NCBI GenBank assembly: GCA_021464245.1
Contig: JADCRB010000064.1
Span: forward strand, 3,651,455-3,715,454
Length of the DNA: 64,000 nt
Source of the DNA: Carallia brachiata
Taxonomy: Eukaryota; Streptophyta; Magnoliopsida; Malpighiales; Rhizophoraceae
Direction: 5' to 3'
Positions 47,783-61,031 of this stretch are shown one piece after another. Under the pieces are notes generated by a model. The model was not told the DNA's origin. It made no database searches and saw only the letters and a list, made by a program, of their open reading frames with translations. Within the stretch, counting starts at the first letter, position 1. Each line of letters starts with the position of its first letter. Made by a program: the position numbers and the translations under genes.

Positions 47783-50700
47783 CTATAGCAACCATATACA
47801 GATACTAGTCAGTAGGGACTTAGAAGGACACAATTCTCCTCTACTCCTCGAAGAGCGTAGCACCTGTGCATTGCTCCCTATTAATAACAAGAACATTATG
47901 CTACTCAACAAGAGTAGATATAATTCCTCTGTACAGCACTTTAGTGGACCGATCTCCATCAAAGGGAGGGAACCATCCCTAACAAGTTTTGCTTTTGCTA
48001 GTACCCTCTTTAGGACCTCCTTGGGTAGGCTATCTCCATGTGCTAGATCCATCATAGGAACCTATGAGGCAAGTTCATCGAGGAGTAAATCCAAAAAGAG
48101 TTCAGGTGCTCACACAATTTTTATTAAAAACACTTTCTGACTCGGATGATGCTATCTCCGGAACTGAATGCAAGCACAGTGCTTACTTCCCAGAAATCCA
48201 ATCACCACTCCTCTTTAACCTTTGCTAAGCATTTGACAGCCTCAAACCACTCTTGCGCAGAATTTTTCAGATCCACTCCTATAGTTGCAGCAGATTCTGA
48301 CACAGGCAACAAGTGAAACAGCACCTGTATGCACTTTTCAAAATTTAACATGTACTCTAAACTCTAAAGGGCTGAAAGAAGCCTCATCTAGGCAATGGTA
48401 GAAACCCTTCCAGCACGACATCCTCAGTAAGCTCTTCTGATCAGAATTGTACCCTTGATATGAACCATATGATGAAAAGAACCCAGAGACATCATCGAAT
48501 AATTTATCTAGCCTAGAACCAGAGAATAGTTTTAACAGGCCAGCCTGATGAATAAGCAGAAAAGACTGCAGATTTAACTCTAATGTCCTGAACCTGGACA
48601 GGTCAGATAGCTCATCAAGGAAAGTTAGGAGTGCCTCAAATTTGTTTGCATCAGTTATCAAGAATCGCAAGCATTCCTCCCTAGGGGTTCCCTGCACATG
48701 TACTGGATCTGCCGACAAGATCTCAGAAATTGATCTCCAATTAACGGCTGGCAATCTAGGTGATTGTAAAGAGGCATCTGAGAACAGCCACTACTGTTCC
48801 AACACGTGACATGTCACCTGCATGAATATCAGAAGCTTTTCAATACATTTTTGGAAACATAAATTCTCCATTTTTCGTATGCACTAAGGAAAAAAATTAT
48901 GAAAGAAAAACATAAAAAGAATTTTTGAAATTAAGTAGTATGCTGAGGAAGGAAAATCATTAGTAGCCTTTGTTTAAGGCAGCAGCTACCTTAAATATGC
49001 TTATCAACAGAGACTTCGCAGCATGAGACATACACAGTAAATTTCTTGCTGATAAATTTACCAAGTATAACATGATGTTACATAACAATATGACCTCTAA
49101 TGTTGGATGCAAGGCAGAGAATATGTCATAAGGATAGCCTTAGATGACACCATAATATAGAAGAACAGTAAAAAAGCACCAAAATAAAGAATATTTTCGC
49201 AGGAACTTACCACAGAATAATTAAAATTCATTAGCCATGTGGACAACTGCATAACTAAACGGTCATCAGAAAAATCATGAGAGACTGTTTCGTGATCAGC
49301 GACATCAGTCTCAACGTGATTCTCAACAATTTGATGTTCCCTGGACCACAACAGATTTCGAAGGAAAGAAAGAGCCCAAGTAGCATTTTGTTGCATTTGG
49401 AGGTCATCAGAATTTTGTGCTAACAAACAATATCTCTTGAACCAATGTCGTCAGATATGGTTCACAAATATGGCTCGAAAGTAATGAACCCAAGATATAC
49501 GATGATTCCTGCCAAGTAAATGGACTTTTATTATTCACAAGTCCAAGTTGCACAATTCATTCAAGGGGAGAAAAAGAAGATACCAACAGACCTTTTGCTC
49601 ACAACCTGTCTTAATTGAGGTTGAGAGATGGTGGCCGTCAACCAAAATCACTGCACCAGCTCCCATGGCATTAACCACCCCAAGCATCCCACCCAAATGA
49701 ATGGTATAAGGGTGAGGATTAGAGTAGCATTTTCTAAATAAGTCTACCAAACCTTTTATGCGGTCAACTTCAACGGGGTGCACACACCTTCTTTCATTAT
49801 GCAAGTGATAAGGTTTCCTGCTCCGATGCAAGATGCCATTAACAAGCTCCGATGGAAGGCACCAGATTTTGTAACAGAAACCAACTCAGCTATGAGCTCA
49901 CTATAGCCATTCACTATATAATCCATCTGATAGTCATTCATCATTTCCACTCTTTGGCAGAAAGCTACAATAGTGGGAAGTACAAGACAGGATCCTACTG
50001 ACAAAACATTGTCCAATCTATCCCCAGGAAAACTGGAGTCCACTGACAGGGAATCTACATGTGGAACCCATGATATAATTAAGTCTTTTATCTTAAAAAT
50101 GGCATCATGTGCCCCAACTCTGTACAGTGCATCAATAGAACTCCCCAAGCCAAGGACAAGGCCTGCAACACCCCATGTATCTTGCTCCAAGTCATCACTA
50201 TTACCATGCAACAACTGAGAAATCATCTCCATCTCACAAAGATAGTTGCCTTGGGGGAAATATGGAGACAGACTTTCTAGTATATCATATTAAGCTTGAG
50301 TACGAGGACTTGCCATCAAAAGTAAAGTCGTAACAATCCTCCCAAGCAAGTCAACCTCTTGCATCTTGTAGCTTGCCTTCTCAACGTGATTGCTATCAGC
50401 ATTTGTATTACTACCAACAAGATCTTTGCATGAAACGCCTAAGCCAACATCACATGCTCCTTTCACAAGTGTGCTTTTGCTGCCAATTAAAACCTGCAAG
50501 CACGGGTTGTCAATAAATTTAACAGCTAACAAAAGGGCGATGATTTTGCAGAAGAGTGTATTAAGTTTGTCCAATGGCTAATCCCATGAGATAAAAACAA
50601 AGAACGTGCAGTCCCTTGTTCTGAAAAGCTTTCTCACCATGGACTCAAATGCAAATGTGATGTCTGTAAACAGTATGAAAATACATATTTCATACCTCGC

Positions 50701-52806
50701 TAAGTCCCGTGATAATCTTAAATTTCAAATTATGATCAGTTACATGCAGGCAACTTGAGATCAATCCAAGAGAAAATGCAGCTGACCATTGGCGATGTTT
50801 GTGTTCATGTTGGAACAACCAATTCAACAAAAACTTTGAAGCAATTGCTTTTACAGCATGGGTAGACTGAGGCAAGACCTGACAAATAGCCAGCAAAGCC
50901 TTCCAATTGCTTGTTAGTGTCTTTAGGAGTAAAGGGCAGGCAGAAGAGAGCTGCACCAGGTAACTTTCCTGCATTACTTTTTTGCCCTGCAAACGGAAAA
51001 CCCATATCACTCGCTGAAAAGTCACGCATTAGAAGAACGGCAAAAAAAATTTTTAAAAAGTCAGTGCTATGAAGGGGGTCCCACCCTCTGCCATTAAATG
51101 GCCATGCTCATTGAATAGTGTTTGAAGAAACAGTGCTCTTCCTCTCACCCACACATATATTTTTTAGTGGATACTGGAAGATATTTTGTTATATATTTAA
51201 AATCAAAGGGAAATAAGAATGAAGTCTAAACCATATGTCTTTGAAGGTATTTTCCTCTATCCTCTGTCACGCCGTAGTGAAGGCAGAAGGTAAAACTCAT
51301 TGCCAACTGAAGTTGTCATGAAACTAAAGGCAAAGAAGCCATAGAAAGCAGGGGAGGACAAAAGAATTCTTTTATGGAATCGATCTTTTCAAACAAGATA
51401 CCACAAACTGACATGGCAAATCCATGTATTGCTATGGGAAAACAACCCCAGGAAACACATCTAGCAGTTTCTCAATCTTATTCCCAGCAACCTTTTTTCT
51501 CTTTAATGAATCTCCTCCGAGTCCTGCAGAAAAATAAAATAAGAATCCACCGGACAATAATTACGAAATTGTAACAAACAGCAGCAGAAAAAAAATCCAA
51601 TCATTACATATGCTCACTGGCGGACGTTGTAAGGAGGGTAGGCAAATGCCCACCCTGAAAAAATAAAAATAAAATTAAAATTAAAAAAAAATATATATAT
51701 ATATATATAATTTAGTATAACTTTAACTCTTTAATTTATTGAAATTATAATTTTATTATCATTAAAATTATGTAATTGTTATGTTTTTTATTTTTTCATC
51801 TTTGTTTTTTTTTACATATGTATGTATATAAATTTTTATCTAACTTGAATAAAATTTATAGATCCGCCACTGCATATGCTTATGTGTATAATTTTCTCTT
51901 CAAAAATTTCCATGGCCCCAAGTACATTAATACTTGTCTTTTAAAAAAAAAATTTCCATGTTCTCTCTCTTGAAATCTGGGATTCTGTTTTGTATATGTG
52001 GGATTTTGTAAAACATTACATTGAGGAAACAAATTAGTAAACTAACCAAAGGGGTATGGCAATCAAGATAGAGAAAAGATTCCAAAATTATAATATTCCA
52101 ACTCACGAATTTACCTTGCCCATTGTTCCCTGTGATTGGCAGGTTTGTAGGTAGCAACACCCCACAAAGTTTGCATAACATTTGTTGAAGCTTCCGAATA
52201 TGCTTCAGCATCCATGGCACCCCATCTCAGTAGAAGGCACAGGCTGAACACAAAACCATGTGTGAGCCCATGTGTTAGCTGAAAAATCATGAGAATCAAT
52301 AAAAATCTAATAATATTAAAACATATCTTGCACAGAAATCAAACAGCCTGATAATCCCTTTGGAGTTTTAACTTTGAGGCCAGCCTAGCCTTGTATTTTC
52401 TTGCAGTGGCAGATGGCATGGATGCAATGTCCAAGTGCAGCCACAATTTTAAGCATACATGAACCCTCCTTACATTTGGGCAAGAACTGGCTCTGGGAAG
52501 TAGTCCAGGGCTACTCCAGCACATGCTTGGAGATGACGTCCCAAGCAGTATAAAAATCTAAGTGTACATCAGAAAATGACTTATCGGGAATAAAATCACT
52601 TATTGTGAATAGAACAGAATTTGCCACAGCACTGCTGACACTACCAATCACATCAGCTTCACACAGATGGGCAAGGCTTCGAAAACCAAGATATTGGATA
52701 ATAGGATCACTGCTCTCACTGCAAGCCTGTTGAAATACAGGGAGCATAAGGTTCTACAATAATGTAGCCAGATTCACAAGAAAGTCAAACAAATGAGCAT
52801 TGTTTG
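47783..52806 (-). pseudogene. RST1: RST1 copy D, middle and 3' portion
   Basis: From 52806 down it contains the counterpart of copy A 1-3700, then continues further 3' than copy A is visible: EEWF-type helices, KNSAQEWFEAVKCLAKVKEE at about 48240, and KEVLKRVLAKAKLVRDGSLP at about 48000. Lesions: TAA after SPRTQA at 50292-50290, where copy A reads TQALYDILES; TGA after KVKEEW at 48204; and deletion of about 650 bp that carries two exons present in copy A at 1540-890. Its acceptor near 52275 (ttttcag) and the KRKKVAG stretch near 51500 are intact, unlike copy A. The 5' half is missing: at about 52806 the homology stops, and 100 bp later the far-upstream region (9330 equivalent) begins. Confidence 0.9.
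51615..51872. mobile_element. hAT MITE (258 bp) in RST1 copy D intron
   Basis: The ends cactggcgga and tccgccactg form a 10-bp terminal inverted repeat with one mismatch, matching the common plant hAT end CAGTGGCGGA. The perfect 8-bp target duplication catatgct is at 51607-51614 and 51873-51880. Copy A has a single catatgct at about 2747, the empty site. The interior is AT-rich with a TA run. Confidence 0.95.
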
Positions 52807-52899
52807 GAGGTTAAAGCATTACAAGTATTGTCACTTATATCAAAATAGAGAAGATAAGTCCAATTATCACCAATTTACAACTTCAGATGGTTAATTAAT

Positions 52900-53720
52900 A
52901 CAGGGGATAGATCTTAATTATTCAACTCTTCTTTTATTATTGTCTTTGCTACGGAATCTTTGAAATTTTTTTATTATTTGACAAATTACTCTCTTTAAAT
53001 TTGTCGTTGACAAGATTCCAACGGTTATATATTTGTTTTCGGAAAAACTAAGCAGACGGGAAATGCTAACGCCAAAAAGACGGGATGGTAGGGTCCATGG
53101 GTTAAAAATATACGAGTAATGTCACGTGACTGGTTAAAAGAAAATTATCAGAAAAAAATTTATAATATAATTTATTAAATTTATTGTACAATTATTTTAA
53201 ATTAAATATAAGTAAAAAAATATATATATATTTTTATTACACAATAAATTTATCTATTTACAAACAATATTAAATTAATTTCATTTTAAAAATTCTTTTA
53301 AACACATTTCTTCTTACAACTAAACTTTTTCTAAAAAATATTTTTCCCCCTCCTTTACAGGTCAACAAGCCAGAAGCGAAAGAAAAAAAAAAAAAAAAAG
53401 TGTTCCATCTTTCTTCCGCTCAATAATCCTTTCTAGTTAGATTTTGAAATTGTGCTCCGTGTGTGACTCCCATGGAAAACAAAAGCCACTCTCTTGCGGC
53501 CACAAAGACCACTGACCGCTGCAGGTGGAACAATGTAACAGCCACGTGGGCATACGCTTGAAATGGGCTCCTCGTCGACCCATGTTTGGTGCTGCATCTA
53601 CTGGATCTCAGTTTCTGGATACCCGATGGTTCGAAGTCACCAGATGCCGACCCTCCGCGCCCCATGGACTGAGAGTGCAGCCCAACCAGAACGTACAACT
53701 CATTTGCCGTATAACGAGTT
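52900..53720. repeat. Conserved upstream module, copy 3
   Basis: It matches 9330-9480 and 9740-9900. It keeps an open plus-strand frame of 90 codons (53525-53797) with RLKWAPRRPMFGAASTG and FLDTRWFEVTRC, where copies 1 and 2 share a stop. The join to RST1 copy D at 52806-52900 marks a large deletion of the gene's 5' half. Confidence 0.65.
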
Positions 53721-53989
53721 GTTTTATTATTTGGCAGAGAAAAAGAAAAAGGGAAGTTTGTAATAAAAGTCAAATGATCGCACCGGTGACCTCCTGAGAT
53801 CATGTCTCAAGCTAATGCTCAGGTTGGCACCTCTGATTTCTGCGTCTTCATTAAACCGAAACCAAGGACAACGGGAACCAGCAGAAGAGAAGGGAGGAGG
53901 CGGACTAGGGGAAATCCCTTCGGGAAAAGAGACCTTATGCAGGAATTATGTAACGAGTAAATGTTGGTAGGCAAAATTTTGATGTCTAA

Positions 53990-54105
53990 TTAAGATTAAT
54001 ATTGATAATTTTAAAATAAAAATAATAATTTTTAAAATAAAAATTAATAATTATTTTATATATATTTTAAAAATTATTAATTTTAATTTTAATTAAGACA
54101 CTAAA
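53990..54105. repeat. AT-rich hairpin, MITE-like, copy 1
   Basis: The left end gatgtctaattaag and the right end ttaattaagacacta are inverted complements with one indel. A related pair of ends is found at 60490-60650. Confidence 0.5.
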
Positions 54106-54526
54106 ATTAAAGACAGTGCTCCTAACGAGTAAATACACTATACATTCTTTTCTGTCAGGTAGAGGGATAAACGTGTATGGCTGCACGCAAATGGAAGATT
54201 TGCATCCAGTCCTCTCCTGCTTCAATATAATGCAATGTGAAAAAAAAAAAAAAAAATCCAAACAAACACAGAGAGAGAGAGAGAGATGGGCATAAAGTAA
54301 TGCATAGAAAAGTTCGATTCTGAAATTCAACAATCTGACAATTAAAACAAAACATTACACCAAAGGCCCACATTCTACATGTAGGTCTGGGACCTCTCTT
54401 AATTAAAAAAACTTAAGTACCTCTTAATTGACTCCCTTAACTACTACATTACAAAAACGAACCTCTAAAACAAAACCACCAAAATTTGAACGCTACAAGC
54501 CAACGCATGCAATTTCATGATTTGGA

Positions 54527-54991
54527 TCACTTCCCTTCATATGCCTTCCTCTGGAGTTCTTGGCCAACCTCCTTGGTCTTCTGCCCAACGTAACCTGCCA
54601 TGTCCTGCATGCGCTTCTTTGCCTGTTCCAGCTGCTCCGGCATGGCCTGGCCCGCCTGCAGGAGATACTGCAAGACCCAAGACAGCGAAGTGAGACCCGT
54701 GAGCCCAAAAGCCCCCGACGCCAAAATTGCGGTCACTGCCAATCCAAGAACAAGTGCAGCCGGGACAAGAACAGGGCTGCAGAGGATGAAAAGTGGGGTG
54801 GTGACAGCCAGGCCGATGAGGGTGCCGACTAGGGTTATGCCCGAAAGTGCAAGAAGACCACCGCCGACCGGAAGCATGGTGATCACGGCCAGAACTTTCG
54901 ATGCCGACGGGCCTCTTCTTTGTGGACCCTTGAAGCCAGCTTCATAGGGTGGGTGAACTTGCACCAGAGGTGGCTGCGGACGCTCGGCCAT
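54527..54991 (-). CDS. Oleosin, H-form type
   Basis: A 154-residue single-exon protein starting MAERPQPPLVQVHPPYEAGF. The short hydrophilic N-terminus is followed by a hydrophobic hairpin of about 70 residues. At its turn is the proline knot PLFILCSPVLVP (PX5SPX3P), the hallmark of oleosins, which coat seed and pollen oil bodies and stop them fusing. The amphipathic C-terminus PEQLEQAKKRMQDMAGYVGQ aligns without gaps to the C-terminal helix of Arabidopsis OLEO2 as I recall it, which suggests the H-form group. An in-frame ATG at 55219 would add 76 residues, but oleosins begin close to the hairpin, so 54991 is preferred. In Arabidopsis the oleosin OLEO4 lies between LBD25 and RST1, matching its position here. 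Confidence 0.95.
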   Translation of the reverse strand: MAERPQPPLVQVHPPYEAGFKGPQRRGPSASKVLAVITMLPVGGGLLALSGITLVGTLIGLAVTTPLFILCSPVLVPAALVLGLAVTAILASGAFGLTGLTSLSWVLQYLLQAGQAMPEQLEQAKKRMQDMAGYVGQKTKEVGQELQRKAYEGK

Positions 54992-56343
54992 TTTACTTGA
55001 TGGGGCGTTGCTTACGGAGTGAAAGGCAAGGGGGAGGTGGCGGAGGATCCGGTTGGTGGTATTGGTGTTCTTAAAGTGGAGACGGTCAGTAATATGGTGA
55101 CACGTAGGGTGCGAGATGTTGAGCAATGGCTTTGCATAAGCAACAGGTTTCAGTGTCTTTTTTGGGAACATAACCGTGGGGGGAAAAGCTTTTGAAGATG
55201 CTATTATCTTTGTTGCCACATTGCACTTTTAATGCTGTAAAAATTTGTTTTGTTGTGCTTTAATTTGCACACGGAAACAAGTGGAATTTTTGGCTATTGG
55301 GTCTGAATTAAGTTGGGGCTAAGAAAGCATTAATTTTCCATTGGACATGGCACGGATTCCTTTTTTTTTTTTTTTGAATTTTTGTCTGAATTGAAATAAG
55401 TGTTTAATTTTTTGAAATTATTGTAATACTTTTTATAATAAAAAATAATAATATATTTTTTTATTATAAAAAGTATTACTATAATTTTAAAGAATTGAAA
55501 ACGTTTTAATTTGAGAAACAAGAAATTTGAGATCCCTACTTTTTTCCTCTTCGGTTTTATATAGCAGTTTTATCTAAATGGCAACTCACCATTCACAGAC
55601 AGCTAGCAACTCGTGGTAGTTGGGATACATGATTCTCAATGCAATCAAATACTAGTCTTCTGGATCTACTTCCTTCGTAATTACATGGTGGAAAGCTTTC
55701 GTATTGAAGAAATCGTTTTAAGCACGTGTATTCAACAGTTTGTTTGGTCTTATGAGAGTGTTCTCAAATTTTTTAATCAGAAATAAAGTTGGAATATCTT
55801 TTTTACAGGAAAGATATTTGTAATTAGAAACACCTACAGGTATTTTATGTTTAGACATTGAGACTCCATGCTCACTTCCCTGCCACCGTTTTCACTCAGT
55901 TGATTTATATTTTGCGTTATTTTTTTAATATAATATACTTTTGTTATTTATCTGTGCCAACACTTAGAATTTAAGTTTTTATTTTATAAGTCTCATATTT
56001 TGAAAAAAAAAATACGGAATTTATCAAGATTTAGAAAATTAATGCTCAAGAGTCAATGAACCTTCTAAATAAATAAAAAATATAAGTAAATCAGGTGCTT
56101 ATTAATTTGACTTTTTTTTTAATGAGTAAAACTAACTTATGATCTAATATAATTTAAATATTATTTTTAATTTTTTTATTCAAATTGACCCACTTACTAT
56201 ATAATATAAAATTATGAATAAATTATACTCACTTAAAAAAAGAAATTAAAATAGAAGTCCCCAATAAATCAATATTTATAATGACGTGAAGCAAAATTTG
56301 TGTGCCATTTCCTAAAGAAATTCAACCAGTGGTTTTTAAGTCG

Positions 56344-56371
56344 GTAATCACGTGATTACTGTACACGTGGC
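56344..56371. promoter_or_regulatory. Paired G-box/ABRE, 1.35 kb upstream of oleosin
   Basis: gtaatcacgtgattac is a perfect 16-bp palindrome centred on CACGTG, followed four bases later by acacgtggc, the classic abscisic-acid response element. Seed oleosins are ABA-regulated, but the distance is large and the function is inference. Confidence 0.4.
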
Positions 56372-59300
56372 ACTCCTGTTGCAAGTAGGCCCCACAAAAT
56401 TCATTTTTTTCCTTTTTTTTTTTTCCAAATTTTCATTTTTCACAGGTAATTTCCGTTATTATTTTTTTTGGTCAAGATTGGAGGGGATCATTTCGGTTAT
56501 TATTTTTATGGGTGAATGGCAAGTTGGGCCTCCAAAAAAACAAAACAGGCCTTTAGGTGTCCAATAATGGGCTTACATGTTTCAGCTGGCCATGTATTTA
56601 AATGTGGTCTCTGGCATAACCTACAAAATTATTTGCTACAATGAGTTCAAACGAAACTAGACAGGCCCAAGTTACTTCAAGGGGGAGGGAGGCCACTCGC
56701 CCTTTATTTTGATGGACAATTTGTCCAAGCGGTGGCCGCTTGACCCCGGGGGTAGCCTAATTATTTACTGGGGATAACGCCCAAATAAGAGTTTAGAATT
56801 CAAATTTCACTCTTTATTAATTTTTTTTCTCTCGGCTGTGATCTTTTCAAAGATTAAAAAAAATCATTTGTTTAATAATTAGAATTTATATTTTTAATCT
56901 AGAAATATTGAGGTTTAATATTTTTTTAAAAAAATAATATAAAATTCATAGAAAGAGTGAATTATTTCACTCTATAGTTAATAATTTAATGGACTGGAGA
57001 AAAGAAAAACTTTTTTGTTGTATTGATTTTAAATTCGTTACACGCAACATAAGCATCTTATATATAAATAGTATTACTAAGCATAAAAAATTTAATCATA
57101 GAAAGCTATACTTTTTTTCGCCGGAAAAAGTAAAAAAAAATTAAAAGAACATAATCGAGGAAGGTGGCCAGGTGGGGGACCGAAAGATGAAAGAAACAGC
57201 TGGACAGGTTGCGTGGCAAGCGGGAACTGTTCACAGGGCATGTGGTGAGGCCCACTGGCTTTGAGTGAACGTCCAATCAAATCAATCAATCTATCAATCT
57301 ATCAAGAGTTAAGATTGCAACGTTTGTAGAATTGCATTCAAGATGTCTTCGGCCGTGGACTTTGTTGGGTCTCTGAACTTGATACGTTTGGATAGATTTT
57401 TGGGCGGTTGGGTGGATGGCGTAACCGGGGAAGAGAAAGGTGAAAGCGATAACGAATTTGCGTTGTCTAATTAGTTACAGGACAGTCATTTTAAGCGAAA
57501 CTTAAGTTTAAATATTCGTTCTTACGAGTCATTCTCTCCTAAATGTATTATGAATTAATTATTTTCCATTAAAAAAAGGTGAGGGCCAAATAATAAAACC
57601 AAAAAGAGAGAGGCATCGTAAGGAAGACCCACACGAGAGCAATGCCTCCAGATTATGACCTCCTAACTCCATTTGTGGTGGGTACGCTGGCTGTGTGTGC
57701 TCGTGTACATGCTTTGTTTTTATATGCTAAAGCGAGAGACATCTATAGTATCTTTTCATGTCATTTTCTCTATCTCACTCGCTCTCTCTTTCTCTCAAAA
57801 TGTGGCTCTATCACCGTCAGCTTTCATCTCTTTCACTTCCTCTGTGTCTCTCTATTTTTCTCATACGCCTTTTTTTCTTTTTTCTTAAACGAATGAACGT
57901 CCAAATATACACTATATACTACATTTTATTTGGTTCAATTGAAGGAGCACATTCTTGGTCTTGGCTACGCACACAGCATGTGACCCTGCAGAGGGGCTAC
58001 TTGTTACCGGTTGCCTGAAAAGAAGAAATACGGTCTGGAAATTATTAAAGAATTGAGCATGCGCAAGCCATACGGTTTAACCGATGTTTATGGTTTATCT
58101 GTTTTTTTAAAATTTAATATATTTTTTATAATTTAATAATTTATATTTATGTACTTTATTGTGTATCTCTGTTGTCAAGGAGCTATATTTTAAAGAAAAA
58201 GACGTGAAAAATCCAAATCAGATCTTCCATGCAATTTATTTTCCTGTAGGTCACATGGGAGAACAATCCCTTATGCTTCCTATAGGACTAGGCATCTGTA
58301 CAACCTTACTATTACAGACAATGACACTATATATGTGGCTTCTATAATAGAGAAGAAATTTAAATTCACAAGGACAATTGTCTCAATAAAAAAAATCACA
58401 AGGACAATTGTTCCATAGGGTTAAAAAGAACTCTGATGGGTAAAGAAGTCAAAAAATTTACAGTGTCTGTTCTTTTTGTCGCTGAAAGCACACTTTGTCG
58501 AATCTAAGAATTTTTCACTTGTTCACCTGTATCTACTTATTATTATGGCATCAGCAGCATCATCTTGGCATGGGACCACAAAAAGGAAAGGGGAGAGAAA
58601 AGGGATGGCGACCTTTGCTTCTGCAAAGTATTAAATGGGCATGCATAGAACGAAAGGAAATTTACAATTTGATTTCTTATTTAGTATAAGTTATTTATAA
58701 TTTAATATTATATAATAATTAATATTTATTTAAAATAAAATAATAATAAATATATTTATATAATTTATAATTATAAATAAATTACTCTTAAAAAAATAAT
58801 TAAAAATAACAAATACTAATAACTGAGAGTTAAACTTTACACTGTAATAGGAAATATAGGAAAATTATATATTAGTGCTAATGGAAAACTAAAGTGAGTA
58901 ATCATTTCTGGAGTGGAATAAGTCAACAACGTTTAATAGTTGTCTCGACCCCGGGGATACACTATATGTGATAATGTCTAAAAATTCTGAACTAGCTAGG
59001 TTCAGGGGTCCACAGAGGATTTTTTCGTTGAGGTAACTGCATGGGGAAAGAAGAATCACCGTTTTTTCTGTTGCTTGTCAATGTTTGGTCTAATCCAAAC
59101 TAAGAGCCCAACAGTACCATCATCATAACATGCCACTGATGACATTGAAGAATGGGTATTTCATTGGCACGGAATGCGGAAATTCATATCATAAACTGAA
59201 TATGAAATAATTGCATCATTAAAAGCATTTTGAAAGCTTCTCTTTAAACACAACCACATCGATGTTAGCCATAAATTTGACTACGATTAAGATTATATAT

Positions 59301-60489
59301 GTTGATCCGATGAGCTTGATTAACTCTTCGGTAAATGGAATTGCTCTGCTCGCGTACGCACTAAAATCAAGCTAAGCGACACGGGCATGTTTCCAAATTT
59401 AGAATTGCTTGTATATGCGTCGAGTTAGTTGAAATCGAACTTCGTGACGTGCACCAAAACTATCGGTCGCATCAGCAAACAGATTAAGATTAAGTCGGCA
59501 GGTTATAACGGTGGGAGCCCCGTTCCGTAAACGGGAATCTCGGACAAGGAGAGGCGGGGTGAGGGTGGGCCCTGCGTGGGTCCTGATAACTTGCCTTTTT
59601 ATTAAAAAAGAAAATGAGAGGCACTATACGTCATCACCTTATTGCCACATCAGTAAAATAATTTTTTTATTTTTTTAAAAATTAAATTTTAGATATTATT
59701 TATTATTATTTTAAATATATTTAGTTATGCCTTAAATTTTTATTTAAAAAAAATTCAAAACTTTTTTCTGCATTTTCTGCCAATTTTCGGGTGGGGGTCG
59801 GCACACTTTTGCCAGCCCCCAACCTTTTTTCACAAAAAAAAAAAAAGTGACGTGCAAATAGTTAAACTATAATGTGTAAGAGGAAAGGATTATCAAAAAA
59901 ATATTTGAGTGTACATTGTATGATACCTATTTGAATATTATATTTATCTATTTGCACATTATATGCTTTTCGTTAAAAAAAAACAAAAGAAAAAGTGTGC
60001 GGGGATTTATGTGTGGGACCCACAACCAGCCGTGCCTTTTTTTTTTTCTCTCTGGTGGGGGTACCCAATGTGATTATATCTTTGGACATGCAAATAATAT
60101 TGCTTAATTATCCTTCGAGTAAAGTACACGGTATTTACATAAACTACTACTATGTTGGGTCAGCAGTTCCAAAGGTGAATATGAATGATCATACGGGATG
60201 ATCTATTTTATACCACAGAATAAAGTATGATTTATATAATAAGCAATGCTATTTATATGGCACATAGCACAGAAAAGGATTCCATAACCTTTGTCAACAT
60301 AAAGCATAAATAAAGTATATGCTTTAGTTGATCAAGAGAAAAGAAGTACCAAACAGCGTGCATTATATTTTGACGCAGGAATTAGATCAACTTTTGCAAC
60401 ACCAGTGTGCAAATAAACTTGCCAATGTGAGCATAATTGCCAACTTTCGTTTCTCAAAGTTTGGAAGAGGACCAATACATGTATAGAAT

Positions 60490-60650
60490 TATGATGTCTC
60501 AATTATTATTCTATATATAAGAAAACTAATAATTTTTACAACAAAATTAATAATTTTTGTAATAAAAATTAAAACCTGTCATTCTTTCATGGCAAATATT
60601 ATTAATTTTGTTGTAAAAAGATATCTATCTTATTTTATTTAGGACACTAA
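60490..60650. repeat. AT-rich hairpin, MITE-like, copy 2
   Basis: The ends gatgtctcaattatt and ggacactaaaattt resemble those at 53990-54105. Inside are two perfect 22-bp inverted arms, 60533-60554 and 60598-60619, starting tttttacaacaaaattaata, around a 43-base loop. Confidence 0.6.
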
Positions 60651-60947
60651 AATTTAACACACAAATATTTTTTTATTTTAGAAGTTTTGCCTATTGATAG
60701 GCATGTATTGACCGACCAGTACTATAGTAGATAATAGTTTGCTCTAGCTTTCTTTTTCCAAATATATCCCAAAGAAATTTTATGTTTTAGTTCTTGGACA
60801 CATGTCCGTAAGCATGTTTACATAATTATTAATTAGGGATCAAATCCAGCTTTCTGCCGCTCCTCATCTGTGCACATAATAATGGTGGCTGTTTATTGAT
60901 TTAATTAACTTGCAACGTTAAGCATGATAGGATATGAGATTGTAATA

Positions 60948-61031
60948 ATCAGATATATATATATATATATATTGTGATAGGATATGAGATTATAATGATT
61001 ATAATAATCAGATATATATATATATATATAG
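60948..61031. repeat. Tandem duplication ending in (TA)n
   Basis: A block with gataggatatgagatt, then aataatcagatatatatata, occurs twice, each time followed by a TA run. Confidence 0.85.

Noticed and set aside
54992..55219. Upstream in-frame extension of the oleosin to 230 residues
   Set aside because: Oleosins have short N-termini before the hydrophobic hairpin. The extension has no family similarity and is probably a leader without stops.
57642..58018. Cluster of plus-strand open frames near 57.6-58.0 kb
   Set aside because: Ser/Leu/Phe-rich translations come from a CT-rich tract, with three overlapping frames and no domain.
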